In this document: positions 12,601 through 24,600 of the stretch, in pieces | Layout of the letters: each line of letters starts with the position of its first letter | How positions within the stretch are numbered: the first letter of the stretch is position 1 | NCBI GenBank assembly: GCA_030323885.1 | Contig: CM059193.1 | Coordinates: 52,418,749-52,482,748 of the forward strand | Source: Branchipolynoe longqiensis | Taxonomy: Eukaryota; Annelida; Polychaeta; Phyllodocida; Polynoidae | DNA length: 64,000 bases | Reading direction: 5' to 3' | Notes under the pieces: generated by a model | What the model was told of the DNA's origin: nothing | The model's input: only the letters and a program-made list of their open reading frames with translations | Databases searched by the model: none | Position numbers and translations under genes: made by a program

Positions 12601-15600
12601 TCGCCTACATACGGCAGCTTCGCGGAGCACGCCCGTGCCGGTGTGGCCGTCTCAGCTGCCACAAGGCTGATTTGCCAAATGTCGCTTCTGCGCATGCGTC
12701 AGAATCCAACAGCGTCGTCTGCGCATGCGTCAAAACTGAGCCAGTCGACTCGGGTCATCAGAGTCGTCAGAATTTCAAATCGAACACCGCGAGTGGAGTC
12801 GACAAAAACACGTGCCGTGTGCAAAACGACCCGACGCCAGTAACCCACCTCTTGGCTGGGGTTTGCTAGGAATGCCTGAGCTGGTACCTGTAGGATAACA
12901 GCTACCACTACGAGTTTTTTTAATGCTTTTTTTTAAATAACCCAGATTGTCAGCTTATACGATCCTAAGATACTTTAAATCCTATTTTGCTGTACTTATA
13001 TTTGTTATTAAAACAAATAATTAGGTTTTAGATTAAGCCACCATTTTTTCCACCCCGAGCGTGGAGAAGCTTATTCGGTTATTCGACCCGAGTCTGCAGG
13101 ATGTGCGCATGCGCCAAAAAGTGGCTCGGGTGACCAGAGTCGATTAATCGATTACGCCCATCTCCATTCGTCACTCGAATCCGCGCATGCGCAGAAACGA
13201 CATTTGGCAAATCAGCCTTGTGGCAGCTGAGATGGCCACACCGGCCACAACGCCTCCACACCGGCGGCGGCGAGCCCCATAGCACCTCTGTGTGCAGTGT
13301 GATGTGACTGCGGCGGCCCGGCCCGACGGCCCCCACGCACACGCTGCAGCAGTCCCTTGCGGCCGCCCCCGTCTGCGGGCCGTCCCCGGTCGAGTACAGG
13401 GCCACCCTCGAAGGGGGAGGGATGGGGCCGAGTACCCATGGGCCGAGTACTCCGACTATGGCCGATTGATTGTTTGTTTGTTGTTTTACGTCCTAGCAGC
13501 ATCTAAGGTCATATCAGGATGGGTACCGACATGTGACAGCGCGCACTCATGGCGACTTTATAGTGCTGGCCCACTGGAAGACCAGGCCGTCAGCACCATG
13601 ACCTAATATCACACTCAGTCACATTATCCTGACACTGAGCCAACCAGTCCTTGCCCTATCCTAATAATGCTGATTTCCCAGTGGGGCAGCAATATAAAGT
13701 AGCCATGAGTGACCACTGTCACAAGTCGGTACCCGTCCTGATATGACCTTAGATGTTGCTAGGATGTAAAACAACAAACAACAAAAAAGTGTCATTGACT
13801 GAAACCCACTGAAAATCTTACAATGATTCACATCTACTTCAAGAAAATAAAGTTGAAGCCCGACATGTAGGGGAGACGCCTCTGTAAGATAACATTTGAC
13901 CGAGTGATAACAGTTCATTTGCATTTCCAAGGCATAATATCCCCAATCCTATTAAGTTATTAAAAGCTTCCAATAACTATTTTACTGTGCACTAATTACT
14001 CAAATATTAGATAAAAAGGTTAATGCTGAGCACCAGGATAGGAAGCAACAAGTATCCATTTTTAAGTCATTGGTTTGACTCGACCAGGGTTCGAAGCCAT
14101 GACCCCACGATCTACGCCCTTCCGAACTACTTGGCCGCCTGAGTTCTGGTCACCTCCGACCTTAGCATCCCCGCATGGCGTGACATGAGGCCATTAACCT
14201 CGTCCTCGCGGTGTAGACCCTCACACCGGAGGCCCCGGGCGGCTACGAGATCGTAGCCAACACCGACAATGCAGCCTCGGCCCTCGAGTCGGGCGGCTCC
14301 ACCGACCCCCACCCTCGGCGCCTGCGCCCGCAAGATATGGCTTGTTGCGGCGCTCGGGTTATCAAAGTCCACCACAAGCCGGGGATCGAGCTGGTCCTCG
14401 CAGGTGCTCTGAGCTGCGCGCCTTAGATATTGTTCGCGAGCAATGCCGTATAAGGGGGATCGCGCGCATAAGGGCTACACACTCCCGAGACATATTCACC
14501 CATGAACTGTGACTGCTCTTCCCCAGATTACGGCGGGCGGGCGGGCGGGCGGGCGGGCGGGCGGGCGGGCGGGCGGGCGGGCGGGCGGGCGGGCGGGCGG
14601 GCGGGCGCACGAGCACCTCATGACCCTCCACCGCGCCACCCTCGGCCCCGGGACCTGGCGCAACCGCGATCGCCAAGCGGATGCCCCGAGAGCCTTGGCA
14701 TTGTGGTTTTGGTCGGCTCCCAGGCCTACCTCCTCGGGTTCCCAGGTCCTCCCTCTACCCTCAGGAGACAGTGAGGTGGACTAAACCCACACCTCAAAAG
14801 CCTTGCAGAACATTTAAACATTTACTTAAACCATTGCAACCTTTAATTTTGTGTACTGAATAACCCCCCCCCCCCCCTTTTCCCACATCAGTCTCAGGCT
14901 TCCTCTGTCCAAATCACTACCATTCCCCCACAGCCAAATTTATCACTTGTCCATCGGACAATTCTGGTGTGATTTTTACTTGTCCACCTGAACTTTCACT
15001 TTTCCACATTTTGGTATTGTGATTATTAGTTTCCAAACTTGCTATATAAATGTTCAGGTTTACATATACCTGGTTAACTTAAAATATGTTTTACAGCCCC
15101 AAATTGTCATTTGTCCAACGGAAAAGGTCAAGCCATATTCTGCTTGTCCATGCCTAATCTCACTTGACTCAGACATGCCTTATTTCAAATGCTGATTAAG
15201 AAGTGTTGAAATGAATAAACATTTAAACAAAATACAACCAAAACTTCTCAATCATGGACAAAGGGTTTTCACATTCTTCTGCCCAATGTCGTATCCTAGT
15301 AATGCAGAGCGGCAGGCTGCTGGGTAGTGACAAGGATCAACTTCTAAGTCCTTGCTTTGACTTGAGTAGGGTTCAAAACTCCCAGCCAGGGTTCCAATCC
15401 CACGACCTGCCAAACGGAAACTGGGCACCTAACTCATTTTGATCATTGTGTCTGGTTAAAATTAAATAAATCCAGGGCTACATCATCACCCAGGCCCAGC
15501 ACCAGAATAGGACAAAAGTTTGTACCTGTTTGAAACTCTTGAAGAGCTTCGACTGCGAGTTTTGTCCGCGCATGGCGTCAAGGACGACAGTCTTAGCAAG

Positions 15601-18600
15601 AGACTTGGAGCTGCCGGGTTTTCCAACCAGGAAGAGTGGTATGCGCAGCTCAATACAGACAACCATCATGAACACGTTCTCCCTGAGTGCCTCATTTCTG
15701 GCGATGTTGTCGTCAAGCTTGATTTCTCGCAGGAACACATCTTGGCATCTAATCGTGAAACTTTGTATTCATTACAGCTCTTCAAGCTAATAAGAAGTGC
15801 AACATAAATATACATAAAACGAAAGGGCACAACATAAATATACATAAAACGAAAGGGCACATTTACACACACACAGCAGTACCTGTCTCCAAAGGACAAC
15901 GCTGCATCCAGAACAATGCTGTCCTGACATAGCAGGTGTCCTGTCCATTGAATGGACAAATATAAAGGGCCAAAAATACAGAATCTCAGCCATTTTGTAC
16001 ATGGGATGATGGGAATTCACCGACCACAGTGCTCGCTGAAGACAGGTCCTACTATACAGGAATAGTACGTTTTATTTCGATTAACTCGTCTACACACACA
16101 ATTGAATTACATTCCGATTAAGGTGATAATTTCATGGCAATGCTGTCTATTCATCCTCCATCCCTTAATGCATGTAAATCAGGGATGGAAATGGTATCTC
16201 GCAAATACAGTGTCAATCTCGCGACGAATCTTTAAATAATCCTTATCATAGCAATTATTGTCCAATATAATGAAATCTCTACGAAAACGCAGACATTTTC
16301 AGCACAGTCAGGGAATTGCAGAAAATTCCTATAAGCCAGGTTTCATCCAGTTCTCTCCAAGCACTGTCCTAGATCCTTTCCACTATATCAGTCAGTACAT
16401 ACTATCCTTTTCCACTGTTCTTGTTCTGACTATTATCCCCCATGCTGCATAATTTCCCTTTCTCTTCTGTAATCACTCCTTGTTTGTGTTTATTTAGGTT
16501 TATGTCCCAGCAACATACATATAAGGTCACATGAGAATGGGATTCTGACCAATTGCTGTCCTATATATCTTTGGCATTACATGATAGTTAATCGGCGATT
16601 ATCAAAAATAGCGGAATAACGGAGATCTTTAAATAAGGTGGACATGAAATGAATAAATATGTCAAATTCTAACAAAAATAATAGTTTTCAAGAAAAGATT
16701 ATCCAGCGGGGTCCAGGGTCAAGGGTCAGAATCCCTTGTGGGGGTCTGGGGGGAGAGTCCCCTGAAACTATTGTAGTGGTCTGCACTGACCTCTCAGGCA
16801 AGTAACCACATAGACAGGTAGGCGTGGGTATTGTGGTGATATCAGGGAGCCTAGGTGGTGTAATGGTTAGCACACTGGCCCGGAATGCAAAGAGATGTGG
16901 GTTCGAGTCCTGCTCTAGGCACAATATTTCCCATTTTCATCACCCCCACGACACTGGTGCCATGACCATGATCCTGTACACGCTACATGCTGTATGGTTG
17001 TTGAACCTACCCTGTGTATGTATGTGTTAGTGGATTGCCTGTATGTATGTAATTCTAAGCATTACAAGACTTAAAATTTCAGGGGGACAAGTGTAGTAGT
17101 CTGCACTGACCTCTCAGGCAAGTAACCATATAGACAGGTAGGCGTGGGTAGTGTGGTGATATCAGGGAGCCTAGGTGGTGTAATGGTTAGCACACTGGTC
17201 CGGAATACAAAGAGATGCGGGTTTGAGTCCCGCTCTAGGCGCAATATTTCCCCTTTTCATCCCCCCCCCACCACACTATTGAATTACTAACATATATTTT
17301 ACATTAAAGAAAATTGAAAATACCTCAGTTTTACTCTCCCTTCTCTCCACTCACCCAGCCATTTTCAAAAACACCAGCTGCCACCCTCAGAACCCCCCCC
17401 CCCCCTCACTGACCTCAGCACTCTCACTGACCCAGTTCTGGTGCAGTAAGTCCACTATTCTCCCCACACATATTTGGTTGTTTAAACATAAAAACTAAGC
17501 AAGGTTGTGCTTTGAGAGCATTTGTCGGAGTACGGTTCCCGTCGCTACGATTTATAATGGCCCGTTTAACTGGATTGGATATAAAATGCAAAAGTAAATA
17601 AAAAATGATAATGGAAACACTAGGGTTCACTAAGCAAACCGTGTTTGACGCAGGACCGGAAGTGGAACGATCGAGACTTGACCTTCCTCAGATGCCTCAG
17701 ATGTCTTCCAAATGTTGCACTACTCTGAACGCCATTTAAGCAGTTGGATGCCTCGAAAATGGCAGCCCCATAGCATGCACTTCCTGCAGCCAGTTACAAT
17801 TGAAAAAACAGCTCTGATTGGCTGACACGCAACCATTTTGGGGGCGTTTTTGCCTCCTACCCGAAAAGTGCAACGTCTCCAACTCCGAGGCACACGTTGA
17901 ATGGAAATTGGCAAAAAAAAGACGCCGCGGAGCCATCTCAGAGTCGACTCCGAGGCGTACCCTGAACACGGCCCTGCTCCCCATGGGCCATATGTCACTC
18001 AAAAGACTGCAATCCAATAATATACACACAATAATGGCAAACAAAGAGGGAACTTCATATTGAATGATATAGCCTACACACGAAATCTTTATACGAGGCG
18101 CTACATAAAGATGGCACAGCGATGTAAATGCATGAACAATACTCACAGACAGATCTGCTGCTTAATGGTTTCTGGGCCTTGCGACAGTTCGAAGTCACCT
18201 TCGAAGAGGTCATTTACGTGAGCTCTAAACTCCTTTCGTGTCTGCAGTAGACTGGCATGGTAGCACACCCCGAGGGCTAGGATCAGTGCGCGGGCCAGAT
18301 CAGTAGGCAGCTGTGAAAACATACGAGTAATATAATCAAAAGGCACGTGTAGCAACCGGTAGCAACCTGTAACGCTTCTTGTAACGTGTCGCTACTGTAC
18401 TGGAAACTTTGCTTCCCATAAAAGATATATGGGTTGTTTCATGGTAAATGGGGCCAACGGTCAAAACCAGGCCTCCAGCGCCATGACCTGGTATCCCACT
18501 CAGTCACATTATCCTGACACTGAGCACACCAGCCTCCAAAATATACTTGCACATGCAACAGTACCTAGTGTTTTCTTGTTGAAGCTGCGGTATTCACAGA

Positions 18601-21600
18601 ATAGTATATTCCCTGACAAAACAAAGAGGAAACAAGCAAGGGACACGAGTTATGTCCTAAACCAGTTTAATAACCCTGGAATTTTAGGAAAAGGTATGAT
18701 TTCCATGCACGATGGGCATGTATTTCAAGTGAGAGTGTCCCTTTATTAATTCATTCACTAACAAGTAAGGTTCTATGCAAAATTAAGGTCCAGTGGGCTG
18801 TAGAAAAGTCCACATTCTCCATGTAACATGTCATGCCCTTAAAACAACATATTCTTGGAAATAATATGTTGTTGTTTTTTTAATTATGCCATGTTAGGCC
18901 TTCATTTTATCACATCTATCCCCGCAAAGTGTAAGAATACCAGTTCTATAAAGAAAATAACCCCCCTACTCTTTCAATAAATGTTACTAGAAAATACAGT
19001 GGCCCCATTTACCATGAAAAGACCCATATGCACAAATTGTTCCCATTACCGGTTTCACGGAACAAATAAAACCCTACCATTACCGATTGGTTTCCATGAG
19101 TTCTAGGCAGGGAACCCAAAATATATACACACACACACCCACACCCAGGCACAGACACACTCTCAGACACTCACTCACTCACACACATTTTCCTTTGGTT
19201 TAAAACTCATGTTAGCTCGGTGACAGAAAGGAAAAATAATTAACTATGGCTAAAAACAAAGAAAAGATATAAAAGTGAAATGTGGCCGACCTCGTTCATG
19301 TCCTCTTCTTCTTCAATGTCAGATGGGACAAGTCCAGCGGTGTGAAGCAGTTGGGCGTTATCTGGTGGCGCCCCGTACTCGTCCATCATGTCGAACAAGA
19401 GGTCCCTTTTTGCGTAAAACCAAGCCATCACATCGAGGGCTCGGTTTACATCGCGCAGGCTTACAAAGCTGCACTCGTTCTGACACAGAAATAAACTACT
19501 TAGTACCCAGATGGTTAACTAACCACGGAGGCCATGGTACACTCATGTTTTGTTTATTTGTTGTTTTACGTCCTTACAACATCTAAGGTCATATCAGGAC
19601 GGGTACGGACTTTTGACAGTGCGCACTGATGACGATTTTATAGTGCTGCCCCACTGGGACACCAGCCAGCACCATGACCTGATATCCCACTCAGTCACAT
19701 TATCTTGACAATGAGCCAACCAGTCCTTGCACTATCCTAATAATGCCAAGCGCCTGGCTAGGAAGTGACAAGTATCAATTTTTAAGTCATTGGTTTGACA
19801 CAACCAGGGTTTGAACACATGAACCCATGTGTTTGGATCCCCTGATCTCCCAAAGCAGGAGACGGATGCTCAACTCATTCGGCCATCCCGTCTGGTGTGG
19901 TACGCGCATGTAATGGGGACAGTTTCTCTCCTAGAACCTTATATAAACGTATCAATCAAATATGGCTATAATCTGGCCTGACAAGCTCTCCTGCTAATTT
20001 TGTAACAATACACTGTATTAATGCAGGACTTCGCTAGAACAGTTGGAGGGAAAAGCTTAATATTAAGGAAATAGTCATGATCAATACAACATTTGTTCAA
20101 AATTACCATGATCGAATATTTCCTGTCCACCTTATTTACCATGGATGAAAGATCTCCGTTATTCCGCTATTTTTGATAATCGCCGATTAACTATTCACGT
20201 TTTATGTATCTTGAAACAAGCTATTCTCTGGGAGCTATTCCGATTCCAACTATAGTCTGAGTCTCTGTGGTGAAGCTGTGACTACTAAACTCTAATAACA
20301 TTTCTCAGCTGTTCAGAGTTGCATAGGCCAGGGAATACTACACATCTGGATAGGCTTTCTCTGCTGAATCACTAATTATATAGAATGGCTCAGTCGACAC
20401 TTGACTGCAATAGAGTTCTCCAAAGTAAGTACAACTTAAAATGAATTTGAAGCCTTTGACAATGCCTTATGATATCATTTCATCTATCCTTTCCATGCAT
20501 GACGTCACAGAATGGGCAGTTGAGGTAGTTTGTAATTGATTTGTTCAGAACTATACCACAGAGTACCTTGTGCTTTATTCTAAGTTGTTCTAAAGGCAAT
20601 ATGGTTTAAATTTCTAGAATTTGAATAGTTGAAGATACGGCGAATTTTCATGTGAAGAATACATCAGGTGATCAAATTGTTAAGTTGGTTACGTAAATTG
20701 TTTTACGGCGAATTACGGCGATCAGGTGAGCAAATTGTTAAGTCGGTTACGTCAATTAAAAGTGATCAGGTGAGTGAAATTGTTCACATGTGCATACTTT
20801 CTGTTCCCTCATGAAGTCTTGTGCAGCAAGCAGTATGTTGGTGATGGTAATTATATCTGTTGGAGATACGATCTGAAATACCTCGTTCGCAAGCTGAAAA
20901 ACAAATGTCCAGTGGTTATTTCCCCATCGGCTCAATCAACTAAATGAAAAGACCACAGTCATATGCAAAATTGCAGTGATTTTCAACTTAAAATATTTCA
21001 AAGACCCATCAAATATAACAGATCATGGACGAGACTAGAACACCTCTACGCTGGGTCATTGCTTAGATTGTTAGTGCGAAAACCTATGAAATGAAGTCGA
21101 TAGTAAGTTGATAGCCAATACCACATTTTAAAAACCTGCTCTGGTCCGATCACCAAAGGTAAGCAATGTTGATTGACCCTAGTCAGTAGTTGGACCAGTA
21201 ACCACCTTGGAACACGAGTCGGCCAAATTAATAGTGGCTAAATAAATACAATTTCATGATAATAATGTGAAATCTGAGTCGAAACGTTGTGCAGTTAGTT
21301 AGCTGTGCGTGTTGAGATTGTAATAGAGGGTTTACTGTACAAGCAGCTTCATGTTCGGATTATAATGGAGGGCAAACTGTGCAGGCAGCTTCATGTTGAG
21401 ATTGTAATGGAGGGCAGACTGTGCAAATAGCTTCATGTTGAGATTGTAATGGAGGGTGGACTGTGCAGGCAGCTTCATGTTGAGATTGTAATGGAGGGTG
21501 GACTGTGCAGGCAGCTTCATGTTGAGATTGTAATGGAGGGAGGACTGTGCAGGCAGCTTCATGGAGATTGTAATGGAGGGAAAACTGTGCAGGCAGCTTC

Positions 21601-24600
21601 ATGTTGAGATTGTAATGGAGGGCAGACTGTGCAAATAGCTTCATGTTGAGATTGTAATGGAGGGAGGACTGTGCAGGCAGCTTCATGGAGATTGTAATGG
21701 AGGGCAGACTGTGCAAGTAGCTTCATGTTGAGATTGTAATGGAGGGAGGACTGTGCAGGCAGCTTCATGGAGATTGTAATGGCGGGCAAACTGTGCAGGC
21801 AGCTTCATGTTGAGATTGTAATGGAGGGCAGACTGTGCAAATAGCTTCATGTTGAGATTGTAATGGAGGGAGGACTGTGCAGGCAGCTTCATGGAGATTG
21901 TAATGGAGGGAAGACTGTGCAAGTAGCTTCATGTTGAGATTGTAATGGAGGGAGGACTGTGCAGGCAGCTTCATGGAGATTGTAATGGCGGGCAAACTGT
22001 GCAGGCAGCTTCATGTTGAGATTGTAATGGAGGGCAGACTGTGCAAATAGCTTCATGTTGAGATTGTAATGGAGGGAGGACTGTGCAGGCAGCTTCATGG
22101 AGATTGTAATGGAGGGAAGACTGTGCAAGTAGCTTCATGTTGAGATTGTAATGGAGGGAGGACTGTGCAGGCAGCTTCATGGAGATTGTAATGGCGGGCA
22201 AACTGTGCAGGCAGCTTCATGTTGAGATTGTAATGGAGGGCAGACTGTGCAAATAGCTTCATGTTGAGATTGTAATGGAAGGTGGACTGTGCAAATAGCT
22301 TCATATGGAGATTGTAATGGAGGGCGGACTGGGCAAATAGCTTCATATGGAGATTGTAATGGAGGGCGGGCTCTGCAGGCAGGAACATAAAGGATTGAAT
22401 TGGCTAACTGGGCATAGGTTTCTAAAAAGATGTATCACAGCGTTTGAAATAAGGGCTTGTCCGGGACAAGTGAGAATAGCCACGGACAAGTATAACATGG
22501 CATGAGCTTGTCCGTTGGACAAGTGACAATTTTAGGCTGAAAAACAGGTATATCACAATTTTGTTTGCTTTCCACATGTTGTCTTTGATTCGCCGCGGAG
22601 GGGGGGGGGGTCGATATAAATTATTACCAACACATCTCCTTTGGCGTTCTCGTTCATTTGTAGCTAAGACTTATATAGGTCGGAGATTTTGTCCTATCTT
22701 TTAGGCTTACTGCCTGACCTCACATGTGGTAGGGTACAGTAGTTGTAGTTGAAGTGTCATTACCCCTTGACATTATATGCTATGAAGATTCAAGGTAGGC
22801 TTGTGGTTATTTTTAAGTTTCATAGTCCGATGGTTTTGAAGTTCCAGTTTAAAAAAAAAGAATTTTAAGTAAATATGTTATGTTGATTATTACAATCTAT
22901 CTTAGTTTACTTTAAAGTAACTTCTATTATGAATAGATAACCTTGGAAGTTGGAGATAATTGAAGTGAAAATATGCCAAATTTATTTTGTCAAAATTCTA
23001 AAACCATAAGCTACAGCAGAACCGGTTCTATTAAATTGACTTTGTAAACCTATGCAGCAATATTTACACCACTACCTAAGTGCAGGCATGAAATCTAGGT
23101 AACTGCTCTGGTTTCTAAAAGTTGATGCTTTCATCAGATTATGCACCTTTAATGTCTAGCATGCCACTTTGATGCGAGACAGGGAAGGAGACCCCCCCCC
23201 CCCCCCCTGCTCCGACCGTTGATGATTACATCATTTCCCGCCCTTCCTCTCATAGCCAGCCCCCCCTGGCCGCCTCCAGCCACTCGCCCTCCTGCCTCCC
23301 AGCACGCTGCTCCTCTCCTCAAGCATTACGACCAAGTATACTTTGAACAAATAAGTAGACGGTTCCTGAGGAGCAAACTTGGTACCATTATTGCGTACAT
23401 TTGTTTATATTGTAGATTGCAGTGAAATTGTCCTACGGTACCAGATATTTTCCATTAGATAAAATAATACTTCCTGTATGTGTTTAGGGACATGGCGGAG
23501 CTGGGATGACTTGATGTCTTCACAGGCTATGATTCTTTAACCCACCTTTTTCTTGACGATCTCTTGGATGTAGAGCGCTTCTGTTTTCACTGACAGTTGA
23601 CCGAAGTCCCAGACGAGAGGATGCAGGCTTGAGGGGAGTGGTTGCACACGGTACACCAGCTGACGCATCGGGACCCGACCTGAGACCAGTTTGAAAGGTA
23701 GAATGATGACATTTCAGTTGAAAGTTTCTAATTGCATTCAACACGTGATACTATTGAAAGGTGAGAATAATGACAAGATTCAACTTGGGAGATTTGTAAT
23801 TGCATTCAATGCGTGATACTATTGAAAAGTGAGAATAATAACAAGATTCCATTTGGGAGATTTGTAATTGCATTCAACATGTGAAAGTTTTGAAAAGTGA
23901 CAATACTGACAAGATTCCATTTGGGAGATTTGTAATTGTATTCAATGCATGATACGGTTGAAAAGGGAGAATAATAACAAGATTTCACTTGGAGATTTGT
24001 AATTGCATTCAATGCGTGATACTGTAGTGGTCTGCACTGACCTCTCAGGCAAGTAACCACATAGACAGGTAGGCGTGGGGAGTGTATTGATATCAGGGAG
24101 CCTAGGTGGTGTAATGGTTAGCACACTGGCCCGGAATGCAAAGAGATGTGGGTTCGAGTCCCGCTCTAGGCGCAGTATTTCCCATTTTCATCACCCCCAC
24201 GACAATACTATTGGGAGATTTGTCATTGCATTCAACACGTCATACTGTTGAAAAGTGACAATAATGACAAGATTCCACTGGGAGATTTGTAATTGGATTT
24301 CATGCGTGACACTGTTGGAAAATGAGAATAATGACAAGACTCCACTTGGAAATTTGTAATCTCATTCAATGCATTCAGTGTGCATGCAGGAAATATCAAA
24401 TGGGTTAATTTGGGGGTTGAGGCATTTTTTGGGGGGCGGGAAGGTGCGGACCTAGCTTATCCGTGGTTTCGTTAGCGATGACATGGTAACCCAGACCGGC
24501 ATGCTCAAGCTTCTCGATTGCTTCACGGGAGTGTCTGTAGGGAAAGGAACAACGCTATATGGAATAATATGAGCTTAAAAGGGAAAGCATACGATTCACA

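Noticed and set aside
12042..12695. 217-codon minus-strand ORF, possible gene
   Set aside because: GC-rich region open in several frames on both strands; no domain, and it runs into an inverted-repeat arm.
14362..14774. Pro-Ala-Arg and Gly-Gly-Arg ORFs
   Set aside because: Translations of the GCGG tetranucleotide array.
16850..16921. Functional tRNA gene (Gln/Glu-like)
   Set aside because: The acceptor stem and both promoter boxes are good, but the anticodon stem does not pair and the sequence recurs inside longer SINE units.
17736..18146. 136-codon minus-strand ORF before exon w15, as an extra exon
   Set aside because: No RNF213 similarity, and exons w15 and w16 already join in frame.
21332..22388. 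Series of minus-strand ORFs with repeated MKLPAQSSLHYNLN
   Set aside because: By-product of the 40/42-bp minisatellite; the 206-bp period is not a multiple of three, so frames keep restarting.
21340..22388. CRISPR-like array
   Set aside because: Units are contiguous repeats without unique spacers, in an animal intron.
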